A stretch of 64,000 nt of DNA, taken from contig NZ_CP041692.1 of assembly GCF_007362775.1 (NCBI RefSeq), forward strand, positions 62,001 to 126,000, written 5' to 3'. The notes beneath the pieces are model-generated. The model ran no database searches and was not told where the DNA came from. It saw only the letters and a program-made list of their open reading frames with translations. A program made the translations under genes and the position numbers. Source of the stretch: Microlunatus elymi (GTDB taxonomy: Bacteria; Actinomycetota; Actinomycetes; Propionibacteriales; Propionibacteriaceae). This document shows, piece after piece, positions 17,501 through 24,419 of this stretch; within the stretch, counting starts at the first letter, position 1; each line of letters opens with the position of its first letter.

Positions 17501-17560
17501 GGATTTCAGGAGGTTCGGGTCCCAACAACCCTCGTATGGGTGCACAGGCTCCTGAAATCC
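17501..17560. repeat. Twin hairpin element, copy B
   Basis: GGATTTCAGGAG (17501-17512) and CTCCTGAAATCC (17549-17560) are perfect 12-bp arms. The loop has TTCGGGTCC and CGTATGGGTGCACAG as in copy A. Stem bases differ from copy A yet still pair, so pairing is conserved by compensating changes. A structured RNA or a small non-autonomous mobile element are both possible. Confidence 0.7.
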
Positions 17561-17616
17561 GATCCGGGGCCGGGGCGCGGCTGAGGACGGTGCGCCGGCG
17601 GGTGACACCGTGCCGA

Positions 17617-17622
17617 TAATCT
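17617..17622 (+). promoter_or_regulatory. -10 box TAATCT, leaderless start
   Basis: TAATCT ends seven bases before ATG 17630, with GCTCCCC between, so ppgK is probably expressed from a leaderless mRNA. Confidence 0.5.
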
Positions 17623-17629
17623 GCTCCCC

Positions 17630-18451
17630 ATGAGCGAAACCACCGCAGCTTCTGGATCCGACGGCGTCGCGTCACCCACCACGGGTTCGGCCTCGGACCG
17701 TCCGGTGCTCGGCATCGACATCGGCGGATCCGGGATCAAAGGCGCGCCGGTCGATCTGCACACCGGCGAATTCGCCGCCGACCGGCTCCGCATCGACACG
17801 CCCGCCGACTCCACGCCGGAGAACGTCGCCCGGGTGGTGGCCAAGATCGTTTCCGAGTTCACCGACCAGATCGGCGATGGCCCGATCGGTGTCACCATCC
17901 CTGCGGTGGTCAATCACGGCATCACCCGCTCGGCAGCCAACATCGACAAGTCCTGGATCGATCATCCGGCGGAGAAGACCTTCGAGGACGTGCTCGGCCG
18001 CAACATCGTGCTGGTCAACGACGCCGACGCCGCCGGTGTCGCCGAGGTTCAGTACGGGGCGGCCAAGGGCAACCTCGGCGTCGTACTGCTGACCACGCTC
18101 GGCACCGGCATCGGCAGCGCGCTGATCCACAACGGGATGCTGGTGCCCAACACCGAGTTCGGACACCTGGAGATCGACGGGCATGATGCCGAGTCCCGCG
18201 CCTCGGCGAAGTTCAAGGAAGACAAGGGTCTGTCGTACAAGAAGTGGGCCGAGAAGCATCTGCAGCGTTACTACGAGGTGCTCGAGTCGCTGACCTGGCC
18301 CGACCTGATCGTGGTCGGCGGCGGAGTCAGCCGGAAGTCGGAGAAATTCCTCCCGCTGCTCAAGCTGAACGCCGAGATCGTCCCGGCCAAGCTGCAGAAC
18401 TCCGCCGGCATCGTCGGCGCCGCCTGGCTGGCCCACAACTGGAAGGGCTGA
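17630..18451 (+). CDS. ppgK: Polyphosphate glucokinase (ROK family)
   Basis: Phosphorylates glucose to glucose-6-phosphate with inorganic polyphosphate, in many species also ATP. The 273-residue protein opens with [13 protein letters not shown] (phosphate 1 loop), has TIPAVVNHG, the sugar-binding [13 protein letters not shown] with its catalytic Asp, [12 protein letters not shown] (phosphate 2), [11 protein letters not shown] (glucose contacts; the GHxE motif) and [13 protein letters not shown] (adenosine motif). The SYKKWAEK segment is typical of actinobacterial PPGK. Cytoplasmic. It feeds glycolysis together with glucose-6-phosphate isomerase at 35.8 kb. It converges with argS; the hairpin 18458-18511 lies between them. 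Confidence 0.95.
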   Translation: MSETTAASGSDGVASPTTGSASDRPVLGIDIGGSGIKGAPVDLHTGEFAADRLRIDTPADSTPENVARVVAKIVSEFTDQIGDGPIGVTIPAVVNHGITRSAANIDKSWIDHPAEKTFEDVLGRNIVLVNDADAAGVAEVQYGAAKGNLGVVLLTTLGTGIGSALIHNGMLVPNTEFGHLEIDGHDAESRASAKFKEDKGLSYKKWAEKHLQRYYEVLESLTWPDLIVVGGGVSRKSEKFLPLLKLNAEIVPAKLQNSAGIVGAAWLAHNWKG

Positions 18452-18457
18452 CTCCTG

Positions 18458-18511
18458 CCGACTTGTCAGAAGGTAGTGGTGCTATAGCCCATGTACATTC
18501 TGACAACTCGG
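18458..18511. terminator. TGTCAG/CTGACA hairpin, copy 2, between convergent ppgK and argS
   Basis: CCGACTTGTCAGAA (18458-18471) pairs with TTCTGACAACTCGG (18498-18511) over 14 bases with one mismatch. It fills the 61-base gap between two convergent genes, so it most likely stops transcription from both sides. Arms match the hairpin at 12393-12446. Confidence 0.65.
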
Positions 18512-18512
18512 G

Positions 18513-20150
18513 TCACATGCGGTCGGGGGCTTCGATTCCCAGCAGGTCGAGGCCCTTGGCGAGGACTCGCTGGGTGGCCAGGCAGAGGGCCAGCCGCGAG
18601 CCGCGTACCTCACCTTCGGACTTCAGCACCGGGCACTGCTCGTAGAAGGTCGAGTACGCGACCGCGACGTCGTGCAGGTAGCCGCAGAGCCGATGCGGCT
18701 GCAGGGTGTCGGCGACCTCGTTGACGATCTCGGCGAACCGCGGCAGCAACAGCGCCAGCTGCTGCTCGGCCGGCTCGTCCAGCACCGTGATCTTGTCCGG
18801 TACGGCGATGCCTTCGGCTTCGGCCTTGCGCAGCACCTGATGGGTCCGGGCGTGCGCGTACTGCAGGTACGGGCCGGTGTTGCCGGTGGTCGCCACCATT
18901 CGGTCGACGTCGAAGACGTAATCCTTGTTCAGCCCGCTGGAAAGGTCGGCGTACTTGATCGCGGCCAGCGCAACCGCCGGCGCAGCCTTCTCCTCGGCCG
19001 CGTCCAGCAAGCTCTTCAGCGTGGCCACCTTGCCGTCACGGGTCTTGAACGGCTTCCCGTCCTTGCCCATCACCATTCCGAACGCGACGTGTTCGGCGCT
19101 CACGTTCTCCGGCAGGTAACCGACCTTGCGGCTTACCGCGAACACCTGGTCGAAGTGCGCCGACTGCCGCATGTCGACCACGTAGACGATCCGGTCCGCG
19201 TGCAACTCCCGCACCCGACGCCGGATCGCGGCCAGATCGGTGGTCGCGTACCCGTAACCGCCGTCGCTCTTGCGGATGATCATCGGAGCATTGAAGCCCT
19301 CGACGAACACACATAGCGCACCGTCGTCGATGACCGCGGTGCCGTTGGCCTCCAACTCCGCGACAACCTTCGGCAGATCGTCGTTGTAGCTGGACTCGCC
19401 GGCAAGATCATCATCGGTGAGCCGGATGTTCATCCGTTGATAGGTGGCGTTGAAGCCGGGCAGCGAGATCTTGATCAATTGCTGCCAGATCGTCCGGGTT
19501 TCTTCGTCACCGGCCTGCAGCGCGACCACCCGTTTGCGCGCCCGATCCGCGAAATCCTGGTCCTGCTTGAAGTGTGCTGACGCCCGGACATAGAGCTCAG
19601 CGGCCGACTCCAGATCGAGGGTGCCGGCATCGATTCCCTCGTCGAGGATCTGCTCGACCAGCTGACCGAACTGGGTTCCCCAGTCGCCGATGTGGTTCTG
19701 CGGAATGACGTGGTGTCCGAGCACCGACAGCACCCGGTTGAGGGTGTCGCCGATGATCGTCGAACGCAGATGCCCCACGTGCATCTGCTTGGCGACGTTC
19801 GGCGCGGAGTAGTCGATCACAACGGTCTGCGGCTGGTCGGCCTGCTCAAGACCGATCCGCGGATCGGCCAGCTGCTCGCTCGCCGCCGCGGCCAGAGTCT
19901 CGGCCTTGAGCCGGAAGTTGATGAAGCCGGGGCCGGCCAGGTCCGGCGGCTCGCAGAGGTCGGCCACGTCGAGGCTGTCGATGATCCGCTGCGCCACCTC
20001 ACGCGGCGGCTTGCCCTCCTGCTTGGCCAGGCGCAGCGCGACGTTGGACTGGAAGTGGCCGAACTGCGGCTTGGTCGCCGGTCGCAACTCAGGGTCGACT
20101 TCCGCGACGGACTGGATGCGGGCGCTGAGGATGGCAGGAAGTGAAGACAT
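18513..20150 (-). CDS. argS: Arginyl-tRNA synthetase
   Basis: Class I synthetase charging tRNA-Arg. I start it at ATG 20150 (MSSLPAILSARIQ), giving 545 residues, normal for bacterial ArgRS; the frame stays open upstream but shows no family similarity. Readable parts: the N-terminal Add-1 domain, HVGHLRST (HIGH motif, about 125), GDWGTQFG, the KMSKS-region equivalent MGKDGKPFKTRDG (the Lys of KMSKS is replaced as usual in ArgRS), ATTGNTGPYLQYAHAR, and a C-terminal DALR anticodon-binding domain ending LLGIEAPDRM. Cytoplasmic and essential. It is divergent from the aldo/keto reductase gene. Confidence 0.96.
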   Translation of the reverse strand: MSSLPAILSARIQSVAEVDPELRPATKPQFGHFQSNVALRLAKQEGKPPREVAQRIIDSLDVADLCEPPDLAGPGFINFRLKAETLAAAASEQLADPRIGLEQADQPQTVVIDYSAPNVAKQMHVGHLRSTIIGDTLNRVLSVLGHHVIPQNHIGDWGTQFGQLVEQILDEGIDAGTLDLESAAELYVRASAHFKQDQDFADRARKRVVALQAGDEETRTIWQQLIKISLPGFNATYQRMNIRLTDDDLAGESSYNDDLPKVVAELEANGTAVIDDGALCVFVEGFNAPMIIRKSDGGYGYATTDLAAIRRRVRELHADRIVYVVDMRQSAHFDQVFAVSRKVGYLPENVSAEHVAFGMVMGKDGKPFKTRDGKVATLKSLLDAAEEKAAPAVALAAIKYADLSSGLNKDYVFDVDRMVATTGNTGPYLQYAHARTHQVLRKAEAEGIAVPDKITVLDEPAEQQLALLLPRFAEIVNEVADTLQPHRLCGYLHDVAVAYSTFYEQCPVLKSEGEVRGSRLALCLATQRVLAKGLDLLGIEAPDRM

Positions 20151-20245
20151 GATGGACGCGATTATTTCACCCTCGGCATAGTGCTTTCTCCACCTCCGCC
20201 CGGCTCCGGAGCGTTCCCTGCACCATCGGCGTGCCCGCGGAACCC

Positions 20246-20347
20246 CGGCGCTCCAGCGGATGCACGCCCGACCACCCTTCCCGCGCACCTACGGCGCTGC
20301 CGCGGATGCACGAACCTGCGCGGGAGAACCGACGATGCGCGGGAAGG
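20246..20347. repeat. Direct repeat and switching hairpin between argS and the aldo/keto reductase
   Basis: A 21-base unit (CGGCGCT...GCGGATGCACG) occurs at 20246-20266 and 20292-20312 with two mismatches. CCTTCCCGCGCA (20276-20287) pairs perfectly with TGCGCGGGAAGG (20336-20347), while TGCGCGGGA at 20317-20325 offers a second right arm, so two alternative hairpins are possible. The rest of the 20151-20516 gap shows only the GAGGAG ribosome site of the next gene. Confidence 0.5.
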
Positions 20348-20516
20348 ATCGAGGGCCACCGGTCCGGTGAGCGGATCGGGCGGAGGTTGCGCAAGATCGT
20401 TGGCTACCGTAGTGCGGAGACGCCGTCCGCGATCGTGGATGGCGCGTCCCGGCCGGCCGCGGCCCCACGTCGTACGCAGTCCGGCAGCAATCCAAACCGT
20501 GAGGAGTTCTACCCCT

Positions 20517-21341
20517 ATGGCGCAGGTTCCCACCATCACGTTGAACGACGGCCGTTCGATCCCGCAGTTCGGCATCGGGGTCTGGCAGGTGTCCACCGAC
20601 GACATCGTCCCCACCGTCAGCAAGGCGCTCGAGGTCGGCTACCGGCACATCGACACCGCCCAGGGCTACCAGAACGAGGAGGGCGTCGGTGAGGCGATCG
20701 CCGCCTCCGGCATCGCCCGCGACGAACTCTGGGTGACCACCAAGCTGGCCAACGGCAAGCACGAACGCAGCGACGCCGTCGCCGAGCTCAAGACCAGCCT
20801 GGCCAAGCTGCGGCTGGACTACGTCGACCTGTATCTCATCCACTGGCCGACTCCGAACAGCGGTGACTACGTCGAGACCTGGCGCGGCATGCAGGACTGC
20901 CTGGAGCAGGGTCTGGCGAAGTCGATCGGCGTCTCCAACTTCCAGCCCGATCATCTGGACAAGATCATCTCCGAGACCGGTACGACGCCGGCGGTGAATC
21001 AGATCGAGGTGCACCCGACCTTCGCCAACCAGGCCGCGGTCGACGGCAGCCTCAAGCACGGCGTCCGGGTCGAGGCCTGGAGCCCGCTCGGACTCGGCTC
21101 CGATCTGAAGAGCCCGGAGATCGGCGAGATTGCAGCCAGGGTAGGGAAAACTCCGGCCCAGGTGATCTTGCGCTGGCACCTGCAGAAGGGCTACATCGTC
21201 TTCCCGAAGTCGGTCACGCCGGCTCGGATCGAGGAGAACTTCCAGGTGTTCGACTTCGAGCTGACCGCGGATGATCTTGCCGCAATCGACGCTCTGGACG
21301 AGGGCAACCGGACCGGGCCGAACCCGGACACGTTCGGCTGA
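20517..21341 (+). CDS. Aldo/keto reductase (2,5-diketo-D-gluconate reductase type)
   Basis: NADPH-dependent reductase of 274 residues with a TIM-barrel fold. The catalytic tetrad is visible: Asp in RHIDTAQGY, Tyr in QGYQNEEG, Lys in VTTKLAN, His in LIHWPTP. The cofactor-binding end reads VFPKSVTPARIEENF. ATG 20517 follows GAGGAG by ten bases; the longer open frame upstream is unsupported. Substrate cannot be fixed from sequence; the family reduces small aldehydes, methylglyoxal and diketogluconate. It converges with the sigma factor gene. Confidence 0.93.
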   Translation: MAQVPTITLNDGRSIPQFGIGVWQVSTDDIVPTVSKALEVGYRHIDTAQGYQNEEGVGEAIAASGIARDELWVTTKLANGKHERSDAVAELKTSLAKLRLDYVDLYLIHWPTPNSGDYVETWRGMQDCLEQGLAKSIGVSNFQPDHLDKIISETGTTPAVNQIEVHPTFANQAAVDGSLKHGVRVEAWSPLGLGSDLKSPEIGEIAARVGKTPAQVILRWHLQKGYIVFPKSVTPARIEENFQVFDFELTADDLAAIDALDEGNRTGPNPDTFG

Positions 21342-21357
21342 TCCATCGTCCGAAGAG

Positions 21358-22674
21358 TCACCCGTGATCGCCGCCGGCCGACACCAGTTCGGCTCGGCGG
21401 CGAGCAAGGTAGGCGGTCTCGGCGGTGTTGCCTGCCGACTCGATGGCCGCGTCGTACGCGGCCAGTGACTCCTCGGTCCGGCCCAGCCGACGCAACAGGT
21501 CGGCCCGGGTGACGTGGAACGGGTGATAGCCGGACAACTCGCTGGCAAGATCATCAACGGTGGCCAACGCCGACTCGGGGCCGGTCAACTCCGCTACCGC
21601 GACCGCCCGATTGAGGGCGATGATCGGCGACGGGTCGAGCCGGACCAATCGGTCGTAGAGCGCGACGACCTGCGACCAGTCGGTGTCCCGGGCCTCCCGT
21701 GCCGAGGTGTGGACGGCGTTGATCGCGGCCAGCAACTGGTAGCGTCCCGGCGCAACTGGGGCCGCCAGCCGCTCGCGGACCAGCCGATGCCCCTCGGTGA
21801 TCAACTCCGCATCCCAGCTGCTGCGGTCCTGCTGACCGAGCGGAACCAGTTCGCCGGCGGCCGAGGTCCGCGCGGTCCGGCGGGCCTCGGTCAGCAACAT
21901 CAGGGCCAGCAAGCCGCTCACCTCGCCGTCGTCCGGCAGTAGCTCCCGCAGCAGCCGGGTCAGCCGGATCGCTTCGGCGGTCAGCTCACGGCGTACCGGA
22001 TCGGTGTCCGGGCCGGTCGCCAGATAGCCCTCGTTGAAGATCAGATACAACGCCGCCAGCACCCCGCCGACTCGATCCGGAAGGTCCTCGGCCGACGGGA
22101 TCCGGTACGGGATGTTGGCGCCCTTGATCTTGGCCTTCGCCCGGGTGATCCGTTGTGCCATCGCGGTCTCGCTGACCAGGAACGCGCGGGCGATCTCGGC
22201 CACGGTCAGCCCGCCGAGCATCCGCAGGGTCAACGCGACCCGGGCCTCGATCGCCAGCGCCGGATGGCAGCAGGTGAAGATCAGTCGCAGCCGTTCGTCC
22301 TCGATCGCCCCAGCAGACTCGACCGGCTCGGCCGGCACCGCTTCGTAGCGTGACGCCTCACGCTGTTTCCCGTCGCGCTTGCTCTCCCGTCGGATCCGGT
22401 CGATCGCCTTGCGATTCGCGGTAGTGGCCAGCCAACCGCCTGGGTTGACGGGCACGCCGTCGACCGGCCAGCGGTGTACGGCCGCCGCGAACGCCTCGGC
22501 CGCCGCCTCCTCGGCCAGGTCCAGGTCGCCGAAGCGGCGGGCCAGCGCGGCAACCAGGCGTGCCCATTCGTGCCGATACGCCCGGCTGAGTTCTTCCTGC
22601 ACATCGTCGGGTCCGGAGTCGCCGAGTTGTCGGCGGTCCGGTGCCGTCGGGTTGAACTCGCTCGATGAGTTCAT
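21358..22674 (-). CDS. ECF-type RNA polymerase sigma factor with TPR-like C-terminal domain (ECF42/SigJ-like, DUF6596)
   Basis: The 438-residue protein starts at ATG 22674 with a TAACGT box seven bases upstream. Sigma-2 (about 33-95: ARLVAALARRFGDLDLAEEAAAEAF) and sigma-4 (about 140-195: RVALTLRMLGGLTVAEIARAF, SETAMAQRITRAK) are followed by DUF6596 and helical repeats ending in the TPR-like HVTRADLLRRLGRTEESLAAYDAAI. These match the ECF42 group, whose long C-terminal extension replaces an anti-sigma factor. That group normally sits beside a DGPF/YCII-domain gene, but none is found in this window, so this is an orphan copy. Its regulon is unknown. Confidence 0.9.
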   Translation of the reverse strand: MNSSSEFNPTAPDRRQLGDSGPDDVQEELSRAYRHEWARLVAALARRFGDLDLAEEAAAEAFAAAVHRWPVDGVPVNPGGWLATTANRKAIDRIRRESKRDGKQREASRYEAVPAEPVESAGAIEDERLRLIFTCCHPALAIEARVALTLRMLGGLTVAEIARAFLVSETAMAQRITRAKAKIKGANIPYRIPSAEDLPDRVGGVLAALYLIFNEGYLATGPDTDPVRRELTAEAIRLTRLLRELLPDDGEVSGLLALMLLTEARRTARTSAAGELVPLGQQDRSSWDAELITEGHRLVRERLAAPVAPGRYQLLAAINAVHTSAREARDTDWSQVVALYDRLVRLDPSPIIALNRAVAVAELTGPESALATVDDLASELSGYHPFHVTRADLLRRLGRTEESLAAYDAAIESAGNTAETAYLARRRAELVSAGGDHG

Positions 22675-22681
22675 CTGCCAG

Positions 22682-22687
22682 ACGTTA
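22682..22687 (-). promoter_or_regulatory. -10 box TAACGT (minus strand), leaderless start
   Basis: On the minus strand TAACGT ends seven bases before ATG 22674 of the sigma factor and no Shine-Dalgarno sequence is present. Confidence 0.45.
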
Positions 22688-22754
22688 GCCCAAACCGTTA
22701 GCGTGGTCGCCGCAGGTCGCGCGCACGAACAAAGATGATCACGAAGGAGGGCGG

Positions 22755-23243
22755 ATGGAGATTCGTGATGCCGAGGCAGCGGACTGGGAGGCGATCTGGG
22801 CGATCTTCCAGCCGATCGTGGCCGCCGGTGAGACGTACGAGTACCCGCGGAGGAGTACATCGGAGCAGGGTCGGCAGTTGTGGATGCTCGAGCCGCCCGG
22901 ACGGACCGCGGTCGCGGTGGCTGACGACGGCGTCGTCGTCGGCACCTCGCACATGAATCCGAACCGGCTGGGCGCCGGGTCCCATGTGGCCAACGCAAGC
23001 TACATGGTCCATCCCGACAAGGCCGGTCGAGGGATCGGCCGGGCCCTGGTGGTCGAGTCGCTGGAGTGGGCGAAGAACAACGGCTATCGGGCGATGCAGT
23101 TCAACGCCGTGGTGGACACCAACGCCGGTGCGGTCGGGTTGTACGAGAAGCTCGGTTTCACGATCATCGGCACGGTCCCGGAGGCGTTTCTCTCACCCAG
23201 CAAGGGATATGTCGGGCTGCACGTGATGCACCGCTTCCTCTGA
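22755..23243 (+). CDS. GNAT-family N-acetyltransferase
   Basis: A 162-residue acetyltransferase with a strong ribosome site (GAAGGAGGGCGG) directly before ATG 22755. The acetyl-CoA pyrophosphate loop reads VHPDKAGRGIGRALVVE, followed by the NAVVDTNAGAVGLYEKLGF segment characteristic of GNAT motif B. Overall it resembles the phosphinothricin/L-amino-acid acetyltransferase-like group (IRDAEAADWEAIWAIFQP at the start). Substrate unknown; cytoplasmic. It is divergent from the ECF sigma factor gene and could belong to its regulon, which is inference. Confidence 0.9.
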   Translation: MEIRDAEAADWEAIWAIFQPIVAAGETYEYPRRSTSEQGRQLWMLEPPGRTAVAVADDGVVVGTSHMNPNRLGAGSHVANASYMVHPDKAGRGIGRALVVESLEWAKNNGYRAMQFNAVVDTNAGAVGLYEKLGFTIIGTVPEAFLSPSKGYVGLHVMHRFL

Positions 23244-23288
23244 ACGCGGCCAGGAATCAGACTGGCTCGACGTGAATCCAGCCGCAGC

Positions 23289-24419
23289 TCAGCCCAGTCG
23301 GTAGCCGCGGCGGACCACCGTGGTGATCATCCCGGACACACCGAGTGAGCCGCGCAGCCGGCCGATCGCAACCTCCAGACCATGATCATCACTGACACCC
23401 GGCAGAAGTTCTCGGAGCCGCTCCTTGCTCACCACGCCGCCCTCGGCGTTGATCAAGATCTTCAAGATCATCGCACCCGTCGGCGACAGCAGCACACCAT
23501 GATCAGCCGCGCCCGCGATCACGACCCGGCGGCCGCGCAGCTCGATCGACCCGACCGCGGTGCAGGCGTGCAGGACCCGGGCCTCCAACTGTTCGCACAC
23601 CGTCCGCACCAGGGCGCCGAGCCGGAAGCGGTCGGGATGGACCGGGTTCAGCCCGACTCGGCGCAGCGGTGCCGCAGTCACGGTGCCGACCGCGATCGGC
23701 AGCACGTCACCGGCGAGGGCGGCCAGCAGGCCGGACAACTGGTCGGCGCGTTCGGCGGCCTGCAGCAGCGCCTCCGCCGCGGGGGCGCTGGTGAACGTGA
23801 CCACGTCGAGTTGCCGTCCGACAATCGCCTCGATCAGCCGGTCCACCTGGCGCGGATCCGGCGGATCGGCCCAGCGGTAGGGGGCCACCGTCAGCAGTCG
23901 CGCGCCGGCCTCGGTCAGCCGATCGAGTTGATCTTGGTCGACATAGCCGTGCAACTGCATCGCCACCGTCTGCTGATCGACGCCGCGATCCAGCACGAGG
24001 TCGACCAGGCTGGCGGTCGTCTCCTCCGCACCGCTGCCCTGCTCGCTGAGCCCGGCGGCTCGAACCGCGCCGCGGGCCTTCGGTCCCCGGACCAGGATCC
24101 GTGCACCGGCCAGGACCTCCAACAGGTGCGGGCCGAGGCCCGCTGCGTCAGCGGCGTCCATCCAGCCGTTGAATCCGTACGAGGTGGTCGCCAGGACGAT
24201 GTCGGGGCGAGCCTCGATCACCGCGTGGGTGTCGGCGATCAGCCGGTCGTCCTCACCTGCAGGCACGATCCGCAGCGTCGGCGCGTGCAGCACCTCGGCA
24301 CCACGTCGGACCAACGCCGCGATCAGGTCGTCGGATCGGCGATCTGCGGTGACCCCGATGGTGAAGCCGGCCAGTTGATCACTGCTGTAGCCGATCTGCG
24401 CGCTGCTCAGATTCCCCAC
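23289..24419 (-). CDS. Uroporphyrinogen-III synthase-like protein with C-terminal OmpR-type DNA-binding domain
   Basis: The 376-residue protein begins at GTG 24419, 13 bases inside the end of nirB. Residues 18-270 follow the HemD fold (GFTIGVTADRRSDDL, VLATTSYGFNGWMDAA, VTFTSAPAAEALL, PIAVGTVTAAPLRRVGL); residues about 285-376 are an OmpR/PhoB winged helix (VLLSPTGAMILKILINAEGGVVSKERL, EVAIGRLRGSLG, TTVVRRGYRLG). Such HemD-wHTH proteins in actinobacterial nitrate assimilation loci act as activators of nitrite/nitrate reductase genes, and the HemD part may sense a siroheme precursor. Translational overlap with nirB, whose siroheme comes from the same branch, fits this role. Confidence 0.9.
   Translation of the reverse strand: MGNLSSAQIGYSSDQLAGFTIGVTADRRSDDLIAALVRRGAEVLHAPTLRIVPAGEDDRLIADTHAVIEARPDIVLATTSYGFNGWMDAADAAGLGPHLLEVLAGARILVRGPKARGAVRAAGLSEQGSGAEETTASLVDLVLDRGVDQQTVAMQLHGYVDQDQLDRLTEAGARLLTVAPYRWADPPDPRQVDRLIEAIVGRQLDVVTFTSAPAAEALLQAAERADQLSGLLAALAGDVLPIAVGTVTAAPLRRVGLNPVHPDRFRLGALVRTVCEQLEARVLHACTAVGSIELRGRRVVIAGAADHGVLLSPTGAMILKILINAEGGVVSKERLRELLPGVSDDHGLEVAIGRLRGSLGVSGMITTVVRRGYRLG

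Noticed and set aside
17324-17584. Small open frames with repeated GAQPPGIR/GAQAPEIR-like peptides
   Set aside because: The peptide repeat arises from the twin hairpin elements; no ribosome site or conserved product.
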